The notes beneath the pieces were generated by a model. It was not told the origin of the DNA and did not search any database. It worked only from the letters and a program-made list of their open reading frames with translations. Below, piece after piece: positions 1 through 12,200 of a stretch of 64,000 nt of DNA (positions within the stretch are counted from its first letter, which is position 1; each line of letters begins with the position of its first letter). The position numbers were made by a program, and so were the translations under genes. Source of the stretch: Eonycteris spelaea (Eukaryota; Chordata; Mammalia; Chiroptera; Pteropodidae); the NCBI GenBank assembly GCA_003508835.1, contig PUFA01000315.1, positions 62,001 to 126,000 of the forward strand, read 5' to 3'.

Positions 1-750
1 TTAATACATTTTCAACAATCCCAACATAGATTTTCCCTCACACTTTACCTCTCAGCCTTTATGCTGATCTGTTGAGAAAGTATTGTCTTGCAACTAAAAT
101 CAACTTTGTCTTTGAGGAGTTTGTCTCATTTTGGCCTAATGCACATATTGTTGTCCATTTCACACATGAGGAAAACTTGTAAAACTTTTTGACATTCTTT
201 TACTTTCACCCCCAGTAGATTAATTTTAACCTACCTCTATAGGCTCTGTGATGCTACAGCTTCCTTCCTTCTAAATCTTTCTCATTTTATCCTAGCATTC
301 ATGTTTACAGAACTTTCATTAAAGTAGTGAAGCTATTTTAAGACTTTTGTTTTGAGGATTATTTACATATCTTTATCAAATAGATCCATTGCATGTTATT
401 TTCCCCAAATCATGAGATCTCTTAGGTAAAAGGGATTGTTGATAGGGGGAGAGATTTCAGAGTAAGATCCTAAATGGATGCTTGAGGAAAAATTACTCTT
501 TTTCTCTTTAGCTAGAAATCCTGAGAAGCTAAGGGGAGGGAATAAAAGAATGAGAGAGAGAGAATGGGTGTATATATGTATGTGTGTAGAATGGGACTTT
601 GACTTTACTAGATCTACCTAGTAAAATTTCAGTATTTACCAGTAGAGATCAATTAATTGCCTTAGAATCAACATGATAGTTTGGGAGAAAGCCAAATAAA
701 AGTATAGACTTAATAAAGCTGAAATTCCCTACTATTCTTTTTCTCTCTAG
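1..750 (+). other. DNAJC10 intron (3' part), no other feature seen
   Basis: AT-rich intronic DNA ending in a pyrimidine-rich tract and AG at 749-750. No repeat or exon was recognised. The exons for the J domain, Trx1 and the start of the first Trxb module must lie before the window. Confidence 0.6.
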
Positions 751-794
751 ATTGTTTGAGTTCACAGACACGTCTCAGGCTTAGTGGCATGTTG
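751..794 (+). CDS. DNAJC10: DNAJC10 exon, first Trxb module (44 bp)
   Basis: Starts at codon position 2, with the first G of an Asp codon supplied by the previous exon. It reads (D)[14 protein letters not shown], which matches the end of the family segment that follows the GGDC motif. Acceptor tctctctag ends at 750; donor gtaagc starts at 795. Too short to find without homology, but in frame with the next exon. Confidence 0.88.
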
Positions 795-3244
795 GTAAGC
801 ATCAATTATTTTGTAAAACTATATTAGCATATTAGAAAAGCACATTTAAAAACTGGTTCCAAGTATTTTCTTTGGTAGTTTATTGAACACTTAACTCACT
901 TATTTGTAACCTTTCTTGTTTTCTGGTAAATATTCATAGTTATAAGTTCCTAACTATCTGTGTTCACTGTACATGCTAACATGTGGTGCTTTCATTGTCA
1001 TTCACTTATAAGTATTATGTAATTTAATTATAAAATAATCTTTAACCAAAGAGTTATATATTAGTGTTTTTGTGTCATATCCAAACTTTATTTTTGTTGT
1101 TTTGTTTCATTACTGTTATTTATTTCTCATCATAGTATGGTTGGGGAAATAGTCTTTATTGTTGAAACTTTAACGCTGTTGAAGCTGCCTCTGTGGGTTG
1201 GAAGTTTACCAGTTACAGAAATTATGAAAGTTCTAGGTGTGCTTGAAAATATTTTTATGTATGTATAGTGTAATTTTTATATTAGGTCAAATTAATCATT
1301 CACATCTGCATCATTTTTGAGTGGCTTTTTATAAGTTTAATTTACAATAAAATGTTCTGTTTTTGTTTTTTTGCTAGATAAAGTCCCTTTAGCTTTTTCT
1401 TGCACTTGCAACATGATCTATTTTTTTGTTTTTTTCCATTTTAGGATGGTCTCGTTAATGTAGGATGGATGGACTGTGCCACCCAGGAAAACCTTTGTGC
1501 AAGTTTGGATATTACAACAAGTACTACTGCCTATTTTCCCCCTGGAGCCACTTTAAATAACAAAGAGAAGAGCAATGTTTTGGTATGAATTATTTTAATT
1601 TTTTTAAATGCACACACGCATTCAAATACATTGTTTTATAAACATTAAACAAGAAAATTAATCAGTTTATATCATCTGAATGTGCAACATTTAATTATTT
1701 AGAACAGATATATAATTTGTAGGATTCTGTGTAATACATACTCCAGTTTGTAAAGTCTGCTATAAGAATTATTTTTAAACTGACAAAAACCATTATATTT
1801 TTAAACTCCAAAGATATGGAATACATTCTTAGGTTAAATGAATTTTCATTGGTTTCTGTTTATTTATATATTGTCTAATTGTTGAAATATAGATCATTGG
1901 TAGCTTTGGCTAGAACTCAGTATCTATTTTTTTAAAGCACCTGTTGGATTCTAGTAGAAACTCAGTTTGGAGATACACTGATGTGGCTCTCCTTCCTAAT
2001 TTTATGATGAGGAAACTGAGGTTCAAGCTAGTTGTCAAGGAGTTGAGATAAATAATGAGACATCAGACAGGTCCCTAGAGAACCCCAAAAGAAAAACTGT
2101 AATAAAGGACAAACTTACTTTCATTTTCTGTTTTTTAATTCTTCCTTTTTTTTGGATATTGATAAAGATACAGATTCATTATAGAAATTCATATATAGTA
2201 TAGAAATGTTTAAAGAAAGAAGCAAAATTCACTAAAACTAAATCACTAGTAGACCAGCACTATCAAATTTTGGTAAATTCCTTTCCAGATCTCTACTTAG
2301 GTGTACATATAATTATGACGTCAGTGGCTCAGGTCTCTGCCCTCCACTCCATATATGTGCTGTGTCCTAGCTGTTCAGAATCTCCCCTAGAATATTAATT
2401 GATGTCTCAGACTTGGATGCCTGTAACTGTACTCCCGATATTCTCTTATCAATCTGTTCTACCACAGCTTTCCCAGTTTCAGTTGATGGAAACTCCATCT
2501 TTTATCATTCAGGCCAAATACTGTGGAGTCATTTTTGACCCTCTTTTCTCATGTCCTATAATCATTCATCAGGAAAATCTGTGGCTGTCCTTAAAATCGT
2601 TCCACAGTCCACCTCCGCTGCTATCAGAGTACTTACCACTTTTTACTCTTTCATTATTTTTCTCCAGCAGTAAATTTTAAGTTTGGATTTTTCACTAGTA
2701 TATCCCAAAGGCCAAGAAGAGTATCTGACTCATAAGTGTTACTGTAGTACATGAGTATATATGTAAAAAATATGTACATATGAAATATGATAGTAATCAG
2801 CAGTTCCTGAATGGTAATTCTTGACTAAATGTGACATACTTGGTTTAATTAGCCTTTTCTTAACAGATATTTGTTATCTTTACTCTATGATTATAAGCAG
2901 CATTGTAATAACAGTCTTGTTCATTTACTTCTTCAGTTATCTGTTTAGAAGGATTTAGCTGCGGCAATTTTAGATTCAATCCATATTGCCAGATTGCTTT
3001 ACAGAAAAGTTGTGTTTGTTTACTCTGTGCCATCAGTTCATGAGGATTGCCTTACACTTAATATAGACTCTTACCTTCAATAAACTGCAATCTCATAATT
3101 TAGGGAGATCTTTGGGCTTTTTGATACAAAACTGAAAGCTCAGATGTGATCTTAGGAAACATAAATGAGTGATACTGGAAATGTCATAAAGAGGAGTGGT
3201 AAATGAAACAGTCCTTGTCCTGCCTAAAAGTATTCATGTTAAAA

Positions 3245-3275
<31 letters not shown>

Positions 3276-6200
3276 CACACCACACACACACACAAAACAC
3301 TGTGCTAGTTAAATATGTCTAGAAGGTGAAATTCTGAGACTAGGCAATATCCTTTATAGATATAATTACCAAGTTTTACACTAAGACAAACAGGTTTATA
3401 ATGATCTAGTGGATTTGTCACTTAGGTATTTATATAAGCTGCTATAGGAGTATTTTTAGTAAAATCTTCATAATAAAAGTGACTGAATGAGCTCTGCTGT
3501 TAGGGCATGAAATAATTGTTTTAGCCTCTTAAGTCCTTTGGTAACAAAATATTCATATAGAGCTTTAAGAATATTGATGCTATAGATTTTTTTAAAAAGT
3601 TTTAAGAAAAAAAGAAATTAGGAAAAACTGAGTTTTCTGTTCTTATTCTCATTATTTCTATCCATAAGGATATTCTCATGTTAAGCACAATTAAGCTGTG
3701 AATACAGTGGTAGCTTCTACAAGTTTTTAATGGAATTTTAGATCTTTTAAATAATATTCGAATTGTCAAATGTGAATGATTCATAATTAAAGATGTATTG
3801 TAAACTCTGTTTTGTTAACTTGATATACATTTTCTTAATATAACCATTGCCGCACTCTTTGTAGTAACAGCTATTTCATTGAGAGTTGGGCCAGCAGTGA
3901 TAGTTCTATGAGAAAAATACGCTAAAGATAAAATATGGACAGGAGGAGATTTGTTTGAAGGGAGTTGTGCCTTTTTCAGGAATTCGTGTGTTAAATAAGA
4001 GATCCAGCTCGAAAATATATGTAAGATCTTCATTGGTATTTTTTTACTCTGAAAAATCCTAGGTAATTTGGTGTTTAGATATTATTTCTAAAAACCTATA
4101 ATAATAAACAAGGTCCATTCCAATTTTCCTAGTAATAACACCTATTAATGGTTGGGGTATGAAGTGTCTTGGATCATCAAGTGTTTTAACAATTATTAAA
4201 GAATTTGTAAAATGTTAGCATTCCATAAAACATGGTTAGCATAAAAATTGAACTGAACCATAATAGAGCTTTTTCCTGATGATTCAAAAGTCACTCCAGG
4301 TTATTGTAAGGATTGTCATAAAATACACAGCACAGTTAATAGAAACTTTCAGGCAATAAAACACTAGATAATAGAATTTGCTTTACATCACGATTTTGAA
4401 GGAACAGCCCAGTTATACAATTTTTAATAATTGCCAAAATATGATGTACTTTTTTTGTGAGGAGACAGCATCTAGAATAAATAGTTTGAAAACTGTTTAA
4501 CTTCTCTGATTTTTTTTTAAGTTCTATGTAAACAAAAAAAATACAGTAAAATAAACACAATAAAAAGATTACAATATGATTCTCTTATTCTAGTTTCTTA
4601 ATTCATTGGATGCTAAAGAAATATATTTGGAAATAATGCATAATCTTCCAGAATTTGAACTACTTTCGGCAAACACACTAGAGGTAATATTTTTGTAATA
4701 ATAATAATAAATGTAACATTTCAAGTCAACATTTTAAAATCAGCATTTGTTTTATTCATCACTACAGAAAAGTAGCATTGTCAAAGAATTATGTATCAGT
4801 CAATTCTAGGTTAAACTCTAATTGCTAGAGTTGCTGGTGGTGCAGGGAGGGTCTGGTCTGTATTTTGTAAGAACTAACCAGTCCTAAAGAGCTTCAGGAG
4901 GCCCATCAGAAAAGGCAAGATTTTGATCACAAAGCAACTTTGAATCTGATTGGGAACTTCATGTTCTTGCTTACAGAACTATTTTATATTGTTCACTGAG
5001 AATTAAGAAGCAGCTTTATAAATATTTAGTTTGTAGTAGAGTCAATTATTTTTTTTTCCTACTTATTGATCCCAGAGCTTTCTTAATCTATATTCCTGAC
5101 AGACTTTTTGCTCAACCTGAAAAGGCTGACTTCCCCCACCTCCCAACTTTTTGGTTATATGTTGTTAAAACATGTTTTTCTTGACTCAGTCGTCTACTTT
5201 AGAGTTTGTAATTTCACAACTCAGACTTCTGTGATCTTATATAATTAATTTAGACAGCCTTATTCCAAATAAACTACAAAATAAGATTATGAATGGGTCT
5301 GAATATTTTGAAATAATGAGTAGGATAGTTAAATCAAAGAATTAAAGATTAAAACTCTTAGAATTTCCTGTCCCTAACATTTCTGTCACTTTCTTTAAAA
5401 TCATTTTAAGGATCGTTTAGCTCATCATCGGTGGCTCTTATTTTTTCATTTTGGAAAAAATGAAAATTCAAATGATCCTGAGTTGAAGAAACTGAAAACT
5501 CTACTTAAAAATGAACATATTCAAGTAAGAAAAATGTATTCTGTCTACCTTTCTGCTAGTGTGCTTTCTCATTTATTTAATACATAAAATTGTATTTTAA
5601 ATAGTTTTCTTCCACAGTATATGAAAACATTAACTTTTTTATTATTTCTGCTTGTAGTGTCTCACTCAAAAAATGTTCTTTCTTCCCCATCTCAATATTA
5701 TGTAAATATCCTCTACGTTTTTAGAAGGTTGGATTCCTTAAACAACTTTATATTATCTTGGAAATTTCTTCCCAGGTTTTTGAGCTCTCTAGGAGGCTTT
5801 TATTTTTTAAACTAAATTGAGTTTCTGTGTTAAATATAAATTGATTATTTTTGTCTCTTCCATTTGTAGCCTATTTTTGTTTAGAAACTCCTTAGAATGT
5901 TGTCATTTTTGGATTATCTTTGAATACTTAATTGAATGGATAAGATTGTTTCATCATATTGAACCTTCTCTTTCTACTTTAGATTGGCAAGTTTGACTGT
6001 TCCTCTGCACCAGATACCTGTAGTAATCTCTACGTTTTTCAGCCATGTCTAGCAGTATTTAAAGGACAAGGAACCAAAGAATATGAAATTCATCATGGTA
6101 AGATGGGAGGAAAATGATAGAAATGTACCTACATTTTCAAATAGTACAGGCATCCCTCAGAGATGTTGCAGGTTCAGTTCCAGACCACTACAGTAAAGTG

Positions 6201-9200
6201 AGTTGTAATCTTTTTGCTCTAGAGAGCCTTGCCTTCAGTTTGTGACAATTACATTATCCGGTGCACAATAAAGTGAAACACAATAAAACAAGATATGCCT
6301 GCAATTTTTAATTTTACTTTTTACCTTGTATTGTATGAACATACTTATAAATAATTTTTCTCATATTAGTAAGTTTGTTTCTTGTGGGGAAGGATATTTT
6401 GAATTATATGTAGTTAATTTGTACTCTTTACTCTTTAATGAGCCTCTTTAAAAACGTTTATTATTTTTTAATTATAGTCATTCTATATTATATTAATTTC
6501 AAATGTGCAGCATAGTGGTGAGGCATTTACGTAACTTACAAAGTGATACCCCTGATAAGTCTTGCACCCACCTGACACCATGTATAGTTATTAGAATATT
6601 ATTGAGTGCATTTTTAAGCTGTATTTTATATCCCCATGACTATTTTGTAATGGCCAATTTGTACTTCTAAATCTCTCACCTTTTTCATCCATTCCCCCAA
6701 CTTTCCTCGCTTTTGGCAACTGTCACTTTGTGCTCTGTATCTGAGTTTGCTTCTGTCTTGTTTATTTTGTGTTTTAAATTCCACATATAAGTGAAATCAT
6801 ACAGTATTTGTCTTTCCCTGTCTGACATATTTCACTTAGCACAGTACTCTCTAGGTCCATCCATGTTGTTGCAAACAGTTAAGATTTTATTCTTTTTCAT
6901 GGCCAAGTAATATTGCATTTTTATGTGTACCACATCTTGTCTTTTGATTGAGCAGCTAATCCACTTACCCTTAAAGTAATTATTGATAGATTTTTAATTA
7001 TTGCCATGTTATTTTCCAATTGCTTTTGTACTTATCTGTTCCTTATTCTCTTGCTCTCTTACATGTTGATGACTTTATAGTGTTGTGTTGGGTTCTTTTC
7101 TATTTCTTGTATATCTCTTGTAGCTTTTTGGTTTGTGGTTATATTTTGCTTCATATATACCAAGCTATGTTCATAGCAGTCTATTTTAAATCAATAGTTA
7201 AGTTCGAGCACATTCTGAAATCGCTACCATTTCTACTCACCCCTCCACATTTATGTTTTTGTCATAACTACTGTTTATTCAGTACTTTCTCTTAGTCACA
7301 CCTTTTTTAAAGGCTTTGTGTACTTTTGCCTTTCCATTTTTTATATTCACAACAATCTAATAAGAGAGAAAACAGATGCAGAAAGGTTAAATCACTTGTT
7401 AGCCCCATGACAAACAACTAGTGACTAATTAAAGTAGATTTTGTATCCAAGTATGTCTGACTCCAAAGCTTAGGCTTACAGACACATCACATGCCACCTC
7501 CTTAAAAATGCTAGAAATTACCAAGTTTTAATAATGGAGTTCTGTCCTTTTCACTTCTGAAATATTTATCAGGTTCCCACTCTTCTCTGTGCTTGCTGCC
7601 TTATTTCAGGTCCATCATCCTCTTCATGTACTATAATATCCTCTGATACAGTTATCTCATAGTCTTTCTTGTTTATAATTGGTTATTGCGTTATTTTCAT
7701 TTATTGCCATAGAACATCTAGAACATTGTCATGTCACTTTTGACTCCCTTGATTTCTTTTAAAATAAACTTCAGATTTCTTAGCACAGCAGTTATGACTT
7801 TGTTTTGCTTGCCGCTCTATCTCTAGTACCTATAGCTCTGTCTGGCTCATAGTAGGAACTCATTATATAGTTGTTAAATTAATAGAGTGCATTCTGCCTC
7901 TGCTGGTTTTTCCAGCCTCATCATTCACCCCTGCCCCTTCTCATAATCCTAGCTATAGCTACTTATGGATCCTTGAAAATACCATGTTCTTTCACTCCTC
8001 CTTGCCTTCATACAAGACTTCTTCTTCCTGTATTGCAATCATTCCTTCTTGCCTCAAAATATTCAGTAAGTTCTAAATTACCCTTAAGTTAGCCTAAAGC
8101 ATTTTACCCACTGGGGAATATACCATGAATCACCAAATACTTCCTTTTGTGTTCTGTCAGTAACTTTATAGCATAACTTATATTATTTCTTTGGGTTTAA
8201 ATAGGTATTGAGCATCACATATGCCAGTTACAATATAAGGAGAGAGGAAAAAATGTGAATTATACTTCATCTCTGCCATAAAGAACAGTATGGACTGACT
8301 TGTCGAGAAAACAGACAAGTAAATGAGCTACTTTTTTCAGTGTCTGAAGTGAGGAGTATTATGTATTTCCGAGAGTAAATTACCCCAAAACTTAACAGCT
8401 TAAAACAGCATTTATTAACTCATACAGTTTCTGCTGCTCAGGAATCTAAGAACAACTTAGCTGAGTGATTATGGCTTAGGTTTTGTGTTTTTTTTTTTTT
8501 CCCCCATGGGGTTACAGGCAAGGTACCATCTGAAGGTTGGACTGTAGCTATAGGATTTGGTTCCAAGCTAATGCCTGGGATAGTAAGGAGGCCTCACTTC
8601 CTCACTACCTGGGCCTCTCTATAAGGCTGCTCACAGTATGGCAGCAGGCTTCTCTCAGAATGAATGATCAGAGACACATACACACATATACACAGAAGCA
8701 ATAATGTCTCATAATCTGATTTCCAGTGAAACAAACTATCACATCCATCATATTCTGTTTGGTCACATATCTTGGTACAGTGAGTCCATGAGGTAGAGAT
8801 CATTGGGACTGTCTTGGAATCTGACTACCACAAGACACAAGTATGAGTTATACTTAGGAAGAACACTTAGGAGGAATAATTTTCTGAGGTGAAAAAAACC
8901 AAATCTCTTCATTAAATCTAAAGTGTTGGTTACCCAGATAAAGAAGTAGCAGACACCTTCCAAGCAAAGGAACCAGCAGTTGTATTTATGGACTCAATGA
9001 GAGAACCTCATTATTTCTTAGCAAGAATTCCAGGATAGCTAGAATATGGAGTATGGGAAAAGAATGAGACTTGAGGCTGGAGAGAGTACCAGGCATCCAA
9101 ATTAATGTGTTTCCTCTGTCAGGTAAAAGAATTTGGACTCTATACTGAGGGCAAAGCAGCAGAGGCATTTAAGCAGAGATGTAATTTAACTGGTTTTACC

Positions 9201-12200
9201 ATTTAGAAAGGTGTGACTGGCTGCCTAGAATGGATAGAAGCAAGACTGGAAGAAAGGAGAGGAGTTAGAAGCCTGATGTAGTCATTTATGTAACAGAGGA
9301 TGGCTACTTATCTACAGAATGGTACTATGGATGAAATGAAGTGGGCAGATTTTTTAAAATATCAGTAATACAATATCACATTACTTGATGATGATTTAGA
9401 TGTGGAAGAATAAGAGGAGGCCTAAGTTTCTGATTTGGGTAATTGGCAATTGAGTGACTGAATCATTCAGTTAGGAAAGAATACTGGTGAGATTATCCAG
9501 AGTAGACACCCCCATTCGCAATTGAATATAGCCGGTGCCTCAGGAGAAGATTTGGAGCTAAAAATGGTAGATATAAATAAACAATTGTATCAATGTAATT
9601 GAATATGGTTATCTAAGATGACTTGCTAAGAGTGATAGAGAGATAAGGTCAGTGCCCTAAGAATCACTTTGAATATTGCAAAAAGAGAATTCAAAAGCAG
9701 CAGGTGAAGAAATGAAAGGCAGGAGAATTAGTGTCATTTATCACTTATATTTAAATATTTGTGAAATCTTTCTACTGGCTGTAAACTCTTTAAGGATACT
9801 TATCTTTTTAAATTTGTATGCTCTATGGCTTTTAAAACAAAGCCTGACACGTAATAAGTCTTGATTTAATATTGACTATGAGTGAAAAGTCAAAGGCACA
9901 TTGGAAAAGGCCATTACTTGGCTGAGATAACTTATTTCCAAGCCAAGAATTATGTAATCTTTAGGCAGTGGCATATCATCACGTCTTTAAGCAGGAGAAC
10001 AACATGATCAGATTAATTTTTGTTTAAAATGTAATGAAATATAGAAAACAGATTAAAGACAGCAGAAAGACCAGCTTTTTATTACAGTTGCCACACTGAA
10101 TTTAGGCAATAGCCTAAATTATTGGAGATGGTAAAAGATAAATATGGATTATGATGCAAGAGCAAAAAAGAAGGCTAGAATTACTCTGGAAATCTTGTTT
10201 TGGGCACCGAGCAATGATTATGCTATTGCCTGTTTAGTGAAAAAAGGTACAAGTTTGAATAACAACCTTCAATTTGACATAGTATTACAGTTAAATGTTT
10301 ATATGACATCCAGGAAATTTTCCATTGTAGTTGGTAATACAGGTTTGAATTCATAGAAATCTAGTCGAAAGGAACAGCTTTAGAGTTAGGCCATAGTAAT
10401 AGTTCAAAAAGCATAAAACTCAAAGAACACTGCAAGGAAGTTATAATTCCCTCTGAGATAAGGAACTTTAGAGAATCTTGACATTTTAACTGTCCTCCAA
10501 AAACAGAAAAAAGGAAAGAGTACTCCTGGCAAAGCAAACCTATAGCTATGCATAAAGAATGCTAAAAACCTCACCAAAATCAATTTGTTCGTGAGTTTAT
10601 CTTCCTTTAATATTTTTATAAAAAACTTGAAATGTTAACTTCTCTCTTGCTCCATTCAAAGGAAAAAGATTCTGTACGATATACTTGCCTTTGCCAAAGA
10701 AAGTTTCATTCTCATTTACCACACTTGGACCTCAAAATTTTCCTGCCAATGACAAAAACCATGGCTTTGATTTTTTTTGCCCCTGTAAGTTATTTTTATC
10801 TGTCAAAATTAATATACTACTGTCAATTTTCTCTTGTCACAGCAAAAAGACATTTTCTAGATAACCTCGAATCATGAGGACTGTATTGTTATTCAGTTTT
10901 GAACCACTATCACATATTTGCATCTAAGAGCACTAATTATGTGCTTGCCCTCTAAGGATTAGTAAGTATATACACACATAAGATTTGCAACATCTAATTT
11001 TCTTACTTAGCGTACTGCTCTTTGCAAAAAATGATGTTTCTTTGGGCTCATTGCTTATGAATTTTTTTTTTGTAGTTGTGTCCACCATGTCGAGCTTTAT
11101 TGCCAGAGCTAGAAAAAGCATCAAAGCATCTTTATGGTCAGCTTAATTTTACACTGGATTGTACAGTTCATGAGGGACTCTGTAACATGGTAAGGCAAAG
11201 TGTAAAAAACTTATTCTGATTTAATACTAAAATGAAATAACTTTTCAAACATATACCTATATTTAGAAGTAGCAACAAATTATTTAAACAAATTTTTAAT
11301 GATTCAAAATTATGATGGAATTCAAACATGAATATGTAGTTAAATGTAATATGGTCTTATCAAACTTGGGAAAACATTTAGTTGACTTGATAAAATTCAT
11401 GATTTTTCAATTATTTAAGATCTTTATTTTTTTAACTTAGCATTACCTTTTGGCTGTCCATAATTTTTATTCTTTGTCTTTCCTCATGATAGTGTACCTA
11501 ATTGAAGTTAAAACAACAAGCTTTTTGAGACCTTTGTTTATATAAAAATATTTCATTAGGTGAAATTAATATATACTCTTAGTTCCAAGAAGTACTAGAA
11601 ATTATCTATGTCATGATGAAAGTATATAATACTACCTATAAAATAATCTGGGAAAAAATCAAATCAAGCCTTTAGATCCCTCCGTGGATAGGAAATCCAA
11701 TGACAGAGAGAAGCATGTTAAATGACACTATGTGTCATGCAGCCTTCAAATCCCAACATGTTCGAGGACTTTACAGAACAAACACCCAGCTTATCGGACA
11801 GCTGTATTGAAAGGGGGGTGAAGAGATTATAGACTTAAAAGACATGTCATTCAAAAGCAAGTGTAGGCCTTGTTTGGATGCAGCAAAACAAACCAACTGC
11901 AAAAATAGAGAACTGGGGAAATTTCACTAACAGAATATCTGATGGTTTTAAGGAGTTAGTGTTAAATTTTGGGTATTAAAATGCATTGGTGATTATATTT
12001 GGGGAAAGTCTCTGTTTTTAAATATAATGAAATATGCATGGATGGAATTGAAAATTATCTGGAATTTGCTTTAAAATAATCTTAGGTATAGAGTGGAAAA
12101 TAGGTATAGATGAAAAATAAGAGCAGCCATGAATGGGTGGGTAATTGTAGCTACAAGAGTACCTGAGACTTTATTGCTATCTGCTTTTGTTGTATTTTCA

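Larger units (their letters stand above)
1583..4593 (+). other. DNAJC10 intron with MIR, L2 and CA repeat
   Basis: Contains an old antisense MIR trace near 1990-2060 (a short 'gaggaaactgaggttcaag'-type core), an L2 copy near 2400-2745 and a CA microsatellite near 3242-3297, listed separately where clear. Small ORFs at 3602-4560 on the minus strand have no family resemblance and are chance readings. Confidence 0.6.
6098..10661 (+). other. DNAJC10 intron, repeat-rich
   Basis: Holds a Tigger1-type deletion derivative (6146-6303), an antisense L1 3' end (about 6470-7290), a MIR trace (7320-7480), L2 traces (7560-7890, 9750-9890) and an LTR-like repeat (about 8365-8838). Small ORFs here fall in repeats or have no resemblance to known families. 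About 8840-9740 and 9900-10650 show nothing recognisable. Confidence 0.6.

Noticed and set aside
10632..10877. 81-aa plus-strand ORF over the damaged exon
   Set aside because: Its frame is a mix of intron and shifted exon; the family match is split over several frames.
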